Part shown: one piece after another, positions 47,188-59,222 of the stretch
Numbering within the stretch: position 1 is the first letter of the stretch
Layout of the letters: the number at the start of each line of letters is the position of its first letter
Source: Dipteronia dyeriana
Taxonomy: Eukaryota > Streptophyta > Magnoliopsida > Sapindales > Sapindaceae
Length of the DNA stretch: 64,000 bases
Assembly: GCA_032871835.1 (NCBI GenBank)
Contig: CM065300.1
Location: forward strand, 69,637,192-69,701,191
Direction: 5' to 3'
Notes under the pieces: generated by a model
The model's input: the letters and a program-made list of their open reading frames with translations, nothing else
What the model was told of the DNA's origin: nothing
Databases searched by the model: none
Program-made: the position numbers and the translations under genes

Positions 47188-48796
47188 CATAAATCCTCTC
47201 TCAAGAAAGATTTACTTGGTTGTTAAGAATCATTTCCTTAGGTGGATTTACTTGGTGGTTAAGAATCCTTTTCTAAAAGATTTCTTACCTACACTAAGAC
47301 TCATAATCCAACTCAATAGTGTATTTGTAACCATATTAAAAAAAATTAATTAGATAAATAATTCCTTTTATTTATCTACTTATCAAATATAGTCTTTAAT
47401 ATTAATTATATTATCAACAATAGTATAAAATTAGGAGACCTACTCCTACTACAAAAAAAATTGACTTTTAATTAACTAATTAATTAATTACCAAATTAAT
47501 TATTTCCATTTAATAAAATAATAAAATAAAAATAATATAATTAAGCTTGTTTAAATAGCCTTGCCGCCCAACACATATATATGGGTCAATATATTATTTT
47601 TCTTATTTTATTAAATCCATTGGACCTTAATAAAAAGTCCACATGTGAACTAGACCCATTCTTACAAAAAGAAACAAGTTCACATGCCTTAATACAATTC
47701 TAGATGGACCCCTAAATTGGTCCAGTAGAATATATCAAATGATCCATGCAAGTTCGTATGGATTGGGGATCTTGGCGGGCTATCTAAATTTAAGCTCCAA
47801 TAGACGCAACTCAATCACAATCAACAAATGATTCACTTAGGTCTGATCTATTTAATTTTAGTTCATTCCACTAAAGAACTAAATTTTAACTCTTAAATAA
47901 AGATAGAATAAGTTGATGTTACTCATTCATACCCTAGACAACTTTATTGGAGAAAGTGTATCCTCGTGAAGAATATTAGTAATCGCCAAGAGCTCATAGA
48001 CCGCCTATAGCTCTCCAAGTTACCATATTTACTTATATGACCACATTTTGAACTTGGATATTTTGACTTGTCCAGAAGTCATGTTTCAATAGACACTATT
48101 GAAAAATTAACGTTAAGATTTAATATCCAATACCTCAAAAAATCCATATGATGATATTCTACTCTCATTTAATAAATGGAGCCACGATGTCCATATCTAT
48201 AAATGAAGTCCTCTATCGATTAACAGATGAATACCACCAAACTATCGAGGATAGACTATGCTATATAATCGTACTCATTAATAGCTCAAATGATAACACT
48301 TGCAACTATAAGTACATCATTTATCTCAGGATTGAGATAGACTCCCCGATTGTCTTCAAATGAAAGACTTTTATCCATTGACGGTTCTAGATAAAGTATT
48401 TCATTGTTATCCAATCCAATGCACCCAGTGCACTAGATTCTTTTGCCTAAAGACACCACACTTTGATGATTTTAGACTCATCATAATACATTTGATCCCA
48501 CTCAAATGCTAGCAAAAGAATATACCACTTTGATAAGATAAAGGTTGGCCTTTTATCTCAAGTTGTGAATATTATTCAAGACTAACTAAAGAATTGTGTC
48601 TATCTCATACATATCTAGATGTATGAAGAATTCTTCTTTTCTCATAGTCTTTTGACCTTATGATTAATTACTTTTGACAATTATAAAAATTAAACTATAA
48701 ATGCTATAAGATTTGTTAAACTAGAAATCTCTTCATTAATATGAGAAGATTGTCAAATACATTATTACACTCTTGTTATCGAGCATAATCCCAACA
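46507..48796 (-). repeat. Solo LTR, Copia-3 family, minus orientation
   Basis: The plus strand starts TGTAGGGAAAAT and ends CATAATCCCAACA, the reverse complement of the Copia-3 LTR. No internal sequence is present. It splits SIRE-2 gag after KVEEQD. The 5-base flanks (TCATC, TCTTG) match at only three positions, so the TSD is not convincing. A (TA)n run is at 47157-47184. Confidence 0.88.
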
Positions 48797-49512
48797 TCTT
48801 GTTCTTCAACCTTGGAGGTCTTCAAGACAATACTCTTTTTCTTCTTCAGAGGTGTGGGTGTGGTCATCCATCTTGACTCATAAGCAAGAAGTCTTCCAAT
48901 GACTTCACTTGGCTTCATATTCTTGTACTCATTATTCTCCTCAAGTGCCGTCACCTTTGATTCGAACTTTAACGGAAGTGACCTTATGATTTTTTGCTTG
49001 ATTCTCCTATTCGAATAGGGGTCACCAAGTTGTTGGCTTTGGTTGACGATGTCCATCAACTTCACTTGAAAGTCATTGAAGCATTCATGCTCCTCCATCC
49101 TAATCATCTCAAATTGCATTTGGACGACTTGGAGCTTTGAGTCCTTGACTACTTTGGTTCCCTCATTAGCCGTTTGAAAAATGTCCCAAGCCTCATTTGT
49201 AATCCTATTGTTTTGGACCAACTTGTATTGATTGTCATCCATGGTATAAAGGATGGCATACAGAGCCTTGTTGTTCCACTTGGATGCTTCAAACTCTTGA
49301 GTACTACAACTAGACTTAGGCTTGAAAGTTTCTACACCATCGATAGTCATCTTTGGAAGAGCATAACCATCTTCTGTTGTCATCCACGCCCGATCATCAA
49401 TTTGTCAAAGATATGATTCCATCTTGCCCATTCAATACGTGTAATTCATCCCAATGAGCAAAGGGGGTCTTGTGATTGAGGCTCCCTCATGACTACCACC
49501 GTTTCCTATCAT
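48797..49512 (-). pseudogene. SIRE-2 gag N-terminus
   Basis: The likely start is ATG 49512 (MIGNGGSHEGAS), aligned with SIRE-1 MSGNGGN. Stops follow around 49405-49440, then the open part: DRAWMTTEDGYALPKM, HECFNDFQVKLMDIVNQSQQ and LPLKFESKVTALEENNEY. VVQMQFEMIRM keeps the CAA Gln codon that is TAA in SIRE-1. Confidence 0.85.
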
Positions 49513-49627
49513 AGTATTTGAGGGTAATGAATGTAATGCAAATGCAATGTCACACAACTAAAAACAAACAATCAAAATGCACCAAACAAGACACACACAG
49601 AGCACGGATCACCTAAGTATATCTTGG

Positions 49628-49645
49628 CACCAGCTCTTATACAAT
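49628..49645 (-). promoter_or_regulatory. SIRE-2 degenerate primer-binding site
   Basis: The minus strand after the LTR reads ATTGTATAAGAGCTGG, where SIRE-1 has ATTGGTATCAGAGCAGG. Position and partial match identify it; it has lost bases needed for pairing. Confidence 0.65.
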
Positions 49646-49646
49646 T

Positions 49647-51135
49647 TAAAATTCCCTAGAAAATGTGTTTATAAACCTAGAGGGGGTAAATAGGTTTTAA
49701 TTCGATTGATTATCAATTTTGTGAATTAACCAATATTAGCAAAACTACCCCATTCAACCAAGTATTCAAATAAATGACAATGAACAAAAAGCAATAACAA
49801 CACGCAATATATACGAGGAAACCCACCAAATGAGAAACACCACGGGCTGTTCAGTGAGCCACACTCGATCCTCAAAATCCACTATTGAATGAAAGTTTAC
49901 AACCTAGGTTGACCTCCCCTCACACCCAATACAGTTACTAATCCTTTCACTCTAACCAACGAGCCTTTTATAGTGATTTTGGATCACCAACCTTATGCCC
50001 TAACCACTTAGCCACAAGATTAATTAACAATGAAGAGATAATGGCAACCTAAGTGAATATGCAAGAATATTCTATATAAAAATATGCTAGGTCAAAACAT
50101 TCTTGCTTATCTAAGATTAATGATGATAAGAAAAGCAAATCCTAGATATCAGTGTTCTAAATGCAATGGCAAGAAGAATTAACTAGAAGGGTAAAACCGT
50201 CCTAATTTCTAGCTATTCTGAATGATCTTAATCAACAACCAACACCACAAGCATGTCAAAAAAGCTATTAATCACAAAAGCATGCATTTAATTTGCAATA
50301 AAAGCTAAACTCTAGGTATACATGTCATAGTAATGAAACTATTAAGTCTAGAGCATGTAGAGAATAGCTAGTCATGAACAAACAAGAGACTCATGCTTGA
50401 AAGATGCTTGATGATTATGTTTTGAAGTTTGGTTGAGTAAAAAAGGCTTCTTGAAGATTCTCTCACTAAGAAAATCATATCTCTCTCTTAAAATAGGTTT
50501 GAAAGCTCTAAAAAACGAGTTGAGAGAAGATGACATATTAATATAAGCCCCTAAACGAAATTGCATCGTTTTAAAAATATAGCCAAAATGATGTAGTGCG
50601 CCGGGTCCATACCCGCACAGTGACCTATTCATATCAGCGTATAACTGCGCATACTTGTATAAATGTCCGCGCATGGCTGGAGACCTAGAGATGAAAAATT
50701 ATCATCCAGTACAGTGCAAGGGTACCAATCCGTGCAAGTGTCCGCTTATTGACCTGACACCAAGGGAAAATGAAATTGAAGTCCAGGCCACTGCACGGGT
50801 AGCTACCTGCTCATGACTTGCTCATTTCCTTGTTACAAAGGGATCAAGGGGACAAAATGGACACAAATAAGACCAAACAATCATACAATCCAAGCAAGCA
50901 ATAGATAGACACATTAGGCACATAAGAGAGCAAATAAGCACTGATGCAAGGTAATTAAGACATGCGTAATAGTGAGTGTGTGCACTAAAAACTTTTCAAA
51001 TTAATTAAGCAAGTGATATACCTTTGAATCTTGAACTTGATCATGAGAAAAGCCTGCCTAAACTACCCTTACATAATTATCCCCAAATGTGGTTTGTCAA
51101 TCGAAATAAGCCAATAAAAAACCGAGGAACTTACA
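49647..51135 (-). repeat. 5' LTR of SIRE-2
   Basis: TAAAATTCCC (TG drifted to TA) to GGAACTTACA, 1489 bases, paired with 27922-29423. The TATA-like element is at 50534-50545 and the GC-rich cassette at about 50586-50835. Confidence 0.9.
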
Positions 51136-52509
51136 GTTTAGCTGCCTCATTTTTTTGGCGATTGGCAGTCCTCATGTCATCATGCTCAATCTTGACTATA
51201 AGCAGCTCATCTATCTCCATATATTCGAGGCCCCTGTCATAGGTTCCTGGTAGGTCTCTATTAGATGCTTGGCGAATGACCAGAACAATCTACCTACCCA
51301 CAGATTCCTGTGGAAGTTGGCTAGGGTCTTCTTCTCAATAAAACCCCTAATTTGGATCATCTCTTCGTGGAACCTCTTTATGTAATACCTGAGTGACTCA
51401 CCTCGCTCTTGAATCAAATACTGTCGGATCCTTTGGATATGGCTTGATCCCCTGAAATTGTGAACAAAAAACACTAGAAAATTTAGTAAAGTTATCCAAG
51501 CTACCTGAGGGTAATTTTCTAAATAACGTCAGTGTGGTCGAGAACAACTTGTACATGGTTACCCTGGTCTCACTCTGGACTTACATCTGCTGGACGAAGC
51601 TCTCTAGGTGTCTCAAGGGATTTTTCATGCTAGAGTACTTATCAATCAACATCTTGAATTTATGAGGAGCTCTACTTCCTTGATCCTTCTAGAGAATGGG
51701 GTGTTCATCTTGCCCAAGGGATCCTTTCAGTTCTCCCAGTGCTTGCCCTTCTTCAACTCCTGGATTTACTTCTACATCCTAGCTAGCAGATTCTGCAGAC
51801 ACTTGTTCTCAACATTTTTATACTCGACCTCGGAGTCTTCATTGTCAGATCCCTCTGATGCGATGGAGATCTCACCCTGGTTATCCTCCTATGGAGGATT
51901 CTCTTGGGCATTTTTCCTGCTACCTTCAGCATTGGGCCGAGGTTATCTTGTAGTAGCTGTTAGTTGAACTGAGTGATAGGGTTCCCTCGGTGAGACTTTA
52001 ACAACTAAATTCACATATCAAGGTTGGTAACTAGATGGCCAACGTGGAACCGGGGGTATGGGCCCTAACGATCTCAAACCTAGGGTCGGGGCCCTGAACA
52101 TGTCATAGACCGGTATTGGTGGTGGTGGTCTCAACCTGTTGAAGGCGATCGTTCTAACTCCCGATCTATTGGGGTCCTCTCGAGTACTAGGTTCTATCGG
52201 TTAAAGGGTAATACCTTCTAAGACCAATCTGAGACATACATTTTCTATAAAAAAAACGCAGCCTATTGCTCAAGAATGGCTTGGCCCATCACAGGGGGAA
52301 TCGGAATCGGAGCCTGAGCAGTACCAGTCAGTGCAATAGTAGGATTTTGATACTTCGATCTCTTACCCTTTCTTCAAGCCTTCCGGGTGTAGGCTACAGA
52401 TTAGTGTCTGGATGCTTTGGGTTGCCCTTGGGATGATCAAAACCTCATGAAGCTAATATACCTGCACAAAAGCTTAAACACGTGATTTGAAAAAGGGTGT
52501 GGAATCTTT
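51136..52509 (-). pseudogene. Tat-1 gag N-terminal part
   Basis: The open part at 51211-51474 reads GSSHIQRIRQYLIQERGESL then RYYIKRFHEEMIQI, a retrotransposon gag core (helical, GESLRxYxxRFxxE pattern). The upstream part to 52509 is broken by stops but keeps gag-like fragments. It is a Tat gag cut at 51136 by SIRE-2 and resumes at 27921. Confidence 0.75.
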
Positions 52510-52524
52510 CCACAGACGGTGCCA
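52510..52524 (-). promoter_or_regulatory. Tat-1 primer-binding site
   Basis: The minus strand reads TGGCACCGTCTGTGG, five bases after the LTR end. TTTGGCGCCGTCTGTGG-type sites are typical of plant Tat-type Gypsy elements. It fixes the orientation of Tat-1. Confidence 0.85.
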
Positions 52525-52529
52525 AAAAG

Positions 52530-53576
52530 TGTTAATCGAAAATTCACTCGAGTAGTGAAATCTCAGCTAACACCTCAGGACTGCAACCTAGGTTGATCAA
52601 GGCTGGGGTAGGTACCTTCGGTACTCTGTTTCATGTGTAGGAATGAACAAAATGTAAGAAAGAGATTATGGTGAACTGACTGATGTTATTTTATTTAGTG
52701 GTGCAGTGTGTACAATTGCTTGGATTACTCTCAGCCTCTTCTCTCTTTAACTAGTAGGAGGTGGTGATACATGTCGATATGTGTATCTAACTAACAATGG
52801 TGATGGCTAGGCTTAATCATGATTCCAGGACTAAGCGATAACCCTTAAGGTTCTTGTAGTTGTCATTTTTTTTGGGTTTTCCTCATGTGCCATTGTCTCT
52901 GTATTTATACATGGAGTTACTAGGGGTTTTCCTTATCATACAAGCTGAAGATCATTGGATTGATCTTCTCCCTCATTTGGCAGGATTTTCTGCTTAATGT
53001 GGTTGACCCTGGAGAATCGGTTGGCGGAGGATATCCTAGAGACAATCGTGTTTGTTTCGGTTTCAGACTCTTTTATTATGGTTGCACGTATATGAAGCTT
53101 GCTTATATTTTGGAGAATAATTTTGATTTCATTTTTTAGCAGTGTGACACCTCGAAGCATAGGCCTAGCAACGTGGTGCTTGTTCATTCTGATGGTGAGG
53201 TACACCGAGGTGCTAGTCTGCTGTTAATGCATCTTGAGGTACCATTCTAACGACAAGGCACTTGATCAATCGTGCTGGAGCTTTATGGCCATTTAGGAGC
53301 CTTATGGGCATCTCTCATACTGCTCGAGCAGTAAGATATATACCTCTACAGGGTATCGGATTAGTGTCAGGACACTTGGGTTCTGGTTGGGTGGTTCTTA
53401 AAGGTACATGAGCTTCATCTTGCTCATACAACGATGCTGAGGTACCCTGGTTGTGTTAGACCCAATAATTTGAGATAAACCATTGCGCCCATTAACTATC
53501 TGGTATATGGAGATGCTTCTTACTAGGTTCTATCTAAAATTTCCCTTTGACCCCTTACCAAAAATGGCTATTAACA
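52530..53576 (-). repeat. 5' LTR of Tat-1
   Basis: TGTTAATCG...GCTATTAACA with 6-base inverted ends (TGTTAA/TTAACA), 1047 bases. It abuts Copia-4 RT at 53577. Confidence 0.9.
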
Positions 53577-54230
53577 CCACTTTCTTGTTAGTGATGCACT
53601 TATAGACAGAAGTCTCATCGACATTCTGCTCAAAGCCATAGGTTTTGATCAGATCATCAAACCTAATATTCCAGGATCTAAATGCTTGCTTAAGTCCATA
53701 GATGGACCTTTTCAGCTTGCAAACCTTTTGGCTTTTGATCTGGAGAGATACGAATCCCTCTAATTGCATCATATAGATGCTCTTGTCAAGATTGCCTTTC
53801 AAGAATGCAGTCTCGACGTCCATTTGCCAAATTTTATAACCAAAATAGGCAGCAATGGATAAGAGAATCCTAATAGACTTAACTATTGCTACTGGGAAGA
53901 AGGTCTCTTCATAATCGACCTCATCTTACTGGGTATAACTCTTGGTTACTAGTCTTTCCTTGAAGGTCTCTACCTTCCCATATACTCCTCTCCTTCTTTT
54001 ATTGATCCACTTACATCCTATGGGTTTTACCCCATTCGGTAAGTATATAAGATTCCAGACTGAGTTAGAGTACATGGACTCCATCTCGAGATACATGGCT
54101 TTAAGTCATTCCTCTTTGTCCGAATCTTCTATTGCATTCGTGAATGTCAATGGATCATCCAGACTATCAGTAGAGACAACTCTTTGTCCCTCACTTACAC
54201 CCAAATAGTGTTCAGGCTATCTCACAACCC
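53577..54230 (-). pseudogene. Copia-4 reverse transcriptase (N-terminal part)
   Basis: It shows GVKPIGCKW, VDYEETFFPVA, QMDVETAFLKGNL and KRSIYGLKQAFRSWN, then YKCITNKKVV up to the Tat-1 LTR. The next residues (F-L-V-I) are encoded at 3677-3689. A stop after SYTQ and others are present. The YVDD part is lost from the window. Confidence 0.88.
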
Positions 54231-55250
54231 TCTAAATATGTCTAGGTGGTAGTGTATCCTGACTAGGAATCATCTGACTCTTAGATGTTAATGGATCAAC
54301 AACTCTTGTTAAATGAGCACTGGTCGTACCAGGCTCCAACTCATTCAATACAATCTTAGATCAAGGTTTACGGTCACATATATAGTTATCCTTAAGAAAC
54401 GTTGCATTTATCGATACAAATACTTTGTTATCTTCATAACTGTAGAATTGTCTGCCTCTGGTCTCCTTGGAGTATACTACAAATAAGAAGACCACATACT
54501 TGGGGTCTAGCTTTCCAGTTCTGTTTTTCAGCATGTGTACTGAACACCCCTATACTCAGAAATGTCATAAACTAACTTTACAACCATTCCACAATTCTAG
54601 GGGAATCTTAGGAGCATATTTGGATGGCACTACATTCAAAATGTATGCCGCTGTTTGTAACGTATATACCCAAAATAATTTTGGTAATGATGAGAAACTA
54701 ATCATAGATCTCACCATTTCCATTAGGGTTCTATTTCTCCTCTCTATGACACCATTCTGATGTGGTGTACCAGGAGCTGTGAGTTGGTACAATATCCCAC
54801 ACTCGACCATGAAGTCTTCAAACTCTTGGTCAAGGTACTCACCTCCATGACCCAATCGTAAAGAATTGATAGTCCTTCTTAACTAATTTTCAACTTTAGC
54901 TTAGAATTCTTTGAACTTTTCAAATGTTTTCAACTTTTGTTCCATTAGGTAGACATAGTTGTATCTTAAGTAGTCATTTATAAAGGTGACATAATAGTCA
55001 TAACCACCCCTAGCTTTAACATTCATTGGTCCGCAGATGTTGTATGTATAAGCTCTAGTGGTTCTTGAGCTCTATGCCCTTTTCCAGTAAAAGGTCTCTT
55101 AGTCATCTTACCTTTCAGACAAGATTCACAGACAGGTAAGGTGTCAACCTTTAACACACTTAAAGGTCCACCATTTACTAGTTTGTCTGTCGGTCAAGGT
55201 TAATATGACCAAGCCTTAGATGCAAGAGATAAGTTTCATTTTCTAGAGAA
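54231..55250 (-). pseudogene. Copia-4 integrase
   Basis: Readable motifs are GGYDYYVTFINDY and YNYVYLMEQK. SLRLGHGGEYLDQEF follows, where the usual SDxGxEY Asp has become Gly or His. QNGVIERRNRTLMEMV keeps the Glu. TAAYILNVVPSKYAPK and the long linker to RT follow. Stops occur at several points. Confidence 0.83.
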
Positions 55251-55740
55251 ATCTTTTGTCGTTTGGTTTTTGGTTTTTTAACCTTCAACATTTTGGTGTT
55301 GAGTAGTGTTGTAGGTATTAACGGTCTTAACACATACAAATTGTTTTCATTTACTCCTGAACAAATATTCAGACTATTCTTTGCAATAATAATTTATTTA
55401 TTACTAAAATAAATAGAATATAATTGTTCTAACAATTTAGAAACGGAAATTAAATTCCGTGTAAATCCAGGAATGAAAAATACATTGTCCAACAATATAA
55501 AAATATTATTACAAAAATGCAATCTAATTACGCCCACTGCTCGTGCCGACACAACATCCCTCGACCCCACACGTATAGAAAAGACTCTATCCTCAAAATG
55601 TATCTAAGAATCAGTCCACTGCAGAGAAGAAAAAACATGGTTAGTTATGAATAAACTATCCATGGTAAAGAATCATCTTTCACTAGACATGAATCATGAA
55701 CAAGTAAATCATATTTACCTTTCGTTTTCTTCTTTCTGGC
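55251..55740 (-). pseudogene. Copia-4 protease region, badly decayed
   Basis: Short segments resemble the pre-integrase/protease part of Copia (LINLTDRQT, NENNLYVLRPL-like). No DSG motif is readable, so this rests mostly on position. Confidence 0.45.
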
Positions 55741-56540
55741 TATCTCCTCCAGATACTGAACAGTTCCTCTTCCAGTGCCCGACCTTATCGCAATGGAAAC
55801 ACTTTCTTTTGCCCTGGTCAGTAGAGGCTCCCTTCTTTATTGCTCCGAGCTTTCTTGGGTTTGGGCTTACCCTTCACCTTCCCAGCAGACCTCTTCATCT
55901 TCTTATTATTAGAGGAAGATTGTTCTCTTGCTGTCCTTAGTCAAGGACTCAAAGGTAATGAGCTCATTGAGCAACTGTGTGGGACTGAACCTAAGCTTGT
56001 TTATCCCATAGTTGCTCTTGAACTGATCGAAACTCTTCGGAAGAGTCATCAATATGATGCTCACTTGACTGGGTTCAACAATGGCCCTGCCATTGATTCT
56101 TACCATGTTGAAGTAGGACATCATGTTTAGGACATGTTCCTGAATTGATTTACCCTCCTTCATATGAGCGAGCATAACGGAACAAACAGCTTCGTGCAGT
56201 TTTTGCTTAGAAAACTATCCGAATAGAGCCTGCAATGACTCCATTATTTCGAATACGAAAGTCATTGCTTCGTACTTTGTGACAAACACGTCTGTCATAC
56301 TAGCTAATAGATATGTTCGCGCCTTCACATCAGAGGAGACCCATTTCTCTTATACCTCACGAACTCATTGTGTGGCATGGGATGTAGACGCTGGAGGGCA
56401 TTCCTCCGTAAGCACAAGCTTAAGGTCTTTGGTGACCAAAATTGCATTGTATTGTGTTTCCATTTAGTGTAGTTATCACTAGTTAATTTGCCATTTGCAA
56501 GTATATGTAAGAGTGTAGATGACCTGGCTGAGATAAACAT
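55741..56540 (-). pseudogene. Copia-4 gag with zinc knuckle
   Basis: The start is near ATG 56540 (MFISARSSTLLHILANGKLT then SDNYTKWKHN), the Copia gag N-terminus. MLAHMKEGKSIQEHVLNMM, MTLPKSFDQFKSNYGINK and LLNELITFES form the UBN2 region (55909-56175). CFHCDKVGHWKRNC is the zinc knuckle (55760-55801). Frameshifts lie around 56180-56320 and 55900. Confidence 0.85.
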
Positions 56541-58300
56541 AAAATAAGAAATTCATTCAGTCATACATTCATAACATGTGCGAATAGTTTGGCATAAAAT
56601 TAAATATGATGCATAAACATGTTTAATGAACAATAACAACCCTACAAAATTACTACACTAGGATAATCTAACATACCAAAAGCAAGTGTCGCCTTTGGGT
56701 CGGTCAAATTCTTGCATGTTAGATCGAGACACTCACAATCAAATGATATAACAGAATAACTCTTATTCTAATATCACTCAACCATCGTTTATTCAGTCAG
56801 GTTTTTTAATTAACTAAGTTTAATTAAAACCTTGTGAGTGCAACCCATCATTTCAGATCTCATGAACTTAACTCGAGAATTGCAGCCTTAGGGTCGATCA
56901 ATCTCGAAATACCCTCAGAAATCCTATCAGTTAGGATTTCAACCTTGATATTGATCTTTATGGAAACCCTCCTTAGGGAGGACGAAAGCAAAGTCGTCAC
57001 CACTTGGATCTCACGGTGTTGAACTAATGATGGAGACTGCGGGATATAATGTCATATATCCCTCTCTCACTCACTATTTTATAACTAGGGTTTTATATAG
57101 TTGTTAATGCACCTAGATTTCTTCAAGATTAAACGGCTAATTTCAATCTAGTTGTCTAGCGAATTAACCTTTCTTTATTAGAATCTAATTCTAATTAACT
57201 AATAAATTGTTATGATTTTTAACTCTTAAAAATATAATCTATTAGTAATAATTATAATCTATGTAAACAATTTACTAAGCCATTTATGTGTATTGCCCAT
57301 TTTAATCACACTAAAACTAAAATACATAATAAAATTGGCAAAAATGCATTTATGACATATCAACATATATATATAGGTACATCTAATCTAAATGACATGT
57401 GTATGCATGACAATGCTTTAATTATCACATAATATAAACATACATGAATTGACCGAGTACGATGGGTTTATCTAACTTAAAAGAAATTTTCTAATTTATA
57501 AAAATATCCAAGGCATTCCTTGGTCTTCTTATAATTCCATAATCTTCAAGTCTTGTCTTCTGAATCTTCCAGACCCAAAATCAAGTCCAACTTAATTTGA
57601 TTTATTTTAACGGATCCATCTCATGGATTAAATCCCTAAAGCCCAAATGTTACTCTAACATTTTTCATAGGCCCGGGATTTAAAAAAAAAAAAATAGCCC
57701 AAACATGCTTGTGTTCACGCACATGACTATTGCATAAAAAAACAAAACAAATAAATGTTTCGTGCATTGCGTGCATGACATGTAGCAGTGCAGTTGCAAA
57801 CACATCACAATATGTGCAGTAGTTCATCACGCAACATCACTGCGTGTGCACTTTGTGCAACTCTAGCACACACAAATTGATAAAAATGCATTATTAATGT
57901 AACAATTATATTGTAGTGTCAACTGCCCATATGCATTATTAATATAACAATTATATTGTAGTGTCAGCTGCCCATATGCGTTACAATTAGGCGTGTGTGA
58001 CTTTACACAAGAGGCTGCACAAACATATAACAACAAAAATTGTATCTGTGTATTGCGCAACAATTGCGCAGATGGGTTTGCACATCTCTTGTGCGTGCGG
58101 CTGCCGTAGTATATGTTCTGAATTGTTGTTCTTCACCACATTGAATTAATAAAAAGTAAATTACAGCAAAAGAATAATAATAATAATAATAATTTATACA
58201 ATTCGGAATTAATATTACATCAGAATTAATATTACATTTAAAAACCAAAACCCTAAAACCCACCGTACCATACAATTAACGATCAATCATGCTTAAACAA
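56541..58300 (-). other. Non-coding, probable Copia-4 5' leader and LTR
   Basis: AT-rich and without a supported gene. It has GGGTTTTATATAG near 57090 and LTR-like segments around 57540-57720. Its ends could not be fixed by TG...CA plus TSD. Confidence 0.4.
57886..57975. repeat. Tandem duplication, 45-bp unit x2
   Basis: Two adjacent copies of ATGCATTATTAATRTAACAA...GTGTCARCTGCCCAT start at 57886 and 57931 with two differences. Confidence 0.85.
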
Positions 58301-58513
58301 TTTGAGCACTCTCCAAATTCCTTAAGTAATGTAGGATTTATTTTTCATTAGAGAATCAATGGTACTTAATGGAAAGATATAATTAGAGGGGTATAACAGA
58401 CATTATGACTCAGCTCTAATTATGAACTACTTGTGGAGGATTATACCATATGTAATAGCTATATCGATAGACACTAGGCTCTGACGGTTGAGTCCCTTTA
58501 GAAGGAAGCCAAA

Positions 58514-58951
58514 ATGGAACTTGAAGTTCAAGGGGTTCATCGCTTCAAGAGGTCTCCAACTTGTGATGCTTTGCTACTCAGGGAGTTTCAGCGGTGGTTG
58601 GTTTCAGCTGGCGAGTTCTTCAAAATTAAGAATCGGGCGACTGATAAGGCTCGGGTAATTAGGAGTTGTCAATCAAATATCACGTGGATCGATCCTTGGA
58701 GGCTCTTCGGACTCAGATGAAGGAGTTGAGAGCTTATTGTCGCAGCCAATGCAAAGAACCTCATCCTATGCACCTGGGGTGGACAGATCGGAGCCCGATG
58801 TTGGACCGGTCTCCAGAAAGGACTATAGTGCTTGGATGGATGATATGGTTGATACAATCATTTGGCCGTTGGAAAAAAGCCTTCTCCATAAATATGAAAT
58901 GGTGTCTGATCCGAGCATCGGCAAGAATTCAAAATCTTCAACTCCGTCTTA
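58514..58951 (+). pseudogene. Gypsy-2 antisense ORF, C-terminal part
   Basis: Plus-strand frames give MELEVQGVHRFKR then a REFQRWLVSAG segment. After a frame change come RSLEALRTQMKELR (heptad-like), SYAPGVDRSEPDVGPVSRKD and WMDDMVDTIIWPLEKS, with a stop at about 58951. It sits opposite to Gypsy-2 pol and ends toward it, as the Tat-1 aORF does. Function unknown. Confidence 0.55.
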
Positions 58952-59056
58952 GATGGACTAGTAAAAATTTATTGATGGTTTATAAATTCCATATTTGCGT
59001 AATTTCTTTTTGTCGTGAATTTGTTCTTATGAATGTTGAAATGTTGAATGTTAAAG

Positions 59057-59222
59057 CACCAAGTATCTTATTAACTAGCTTTCTTAAAATGCTAAGTATC
59101 TTATTAATTGGATATACCAAGTATCTTATTAACTGGCTACGCCAAGTATTTTATTTAACTGGTTGATATCGTTATGAGTAACTTTAACTTTTTTAAACGC
59201 CAAGTGTCTTATTCAACTGGCT
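59057..59222. repeat. Degenerate tandem repeat, 5 copies, in Gypsy-2 spacer
   Basis: A core like GCCAAGTATCTTATTAACTGG begins near 59057, 59091, 59115, 59140 and 59198. The rest of 58952-59760 is non-coding. Confidence 0.78.

Larger units (their letters stand above)
27922..51135 (-). mobile_element. SIRE-2: Copia element, SIRE type, with three insertions
   Basis: LTRs 27922-29423 and 49647-51135 are flanked by GTTTG (27917-27921) and GTTTA (51136-51140), a TSD with one mismatch. It interrupts Tat-1 gag. Its own length is about 9.5 kb after removing a Harbinger-like element, Copia-3 and a solo LTR. The gene order is the same as SIRE-1 and the pol is more decayed. Confidence 0.9.
3695..53576 (-). 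mobile_element. Tat-1: Ty3/Gypsy Tat-type element, heavily nested
   Basis: Two directly repeated LTRs (3695-4767 and 52530-53576) share TATTAA/TGTTAA starts and GGCTATTAA ends. They are flanked by CTACT and CCACT, a TSD with one mismatch. A primer site lies next to the right LTR. In minus-strand order come gag (51136-52509, continuing at 27256-27921), protease, RT, RNase H and integrase (down to about 23331), then a repeat-rich spacer and an oppositely oriented ORF. Removing four younger insertions leaves about 12.7 kb, usual for Tat elements. All coding parts carry stops or frameshifts. Confidence 0.85.
53577..58300 (-). mobile_element. Copia-4 remnant interrupted by Tat-1
   Basis: The minus-strand order is gag (to 56540), zinc knuckle, integrase, RT, cut at 53577 by Tat-1. 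Eighteen more bases survive at 3677-3694. The 5' LTR should lie right of gag, within 56541-58300, but its ends were not found. A weak primer-site-like sequence (minus strand TGATATTAGAAT near 56768-56779) is a candidate. The right boundary is uncertain. Confidence 0.75.

Noticed and set aside
48148..48363. 71-codon ORF shared by LTR copies (also 33343-33558 and 40821-41036)
   Set aside because: It recurs because all three are Copia-3-family LTRs. It lies inside non-coding LTR sequence and has no known family; conservation reflects recent common origin.
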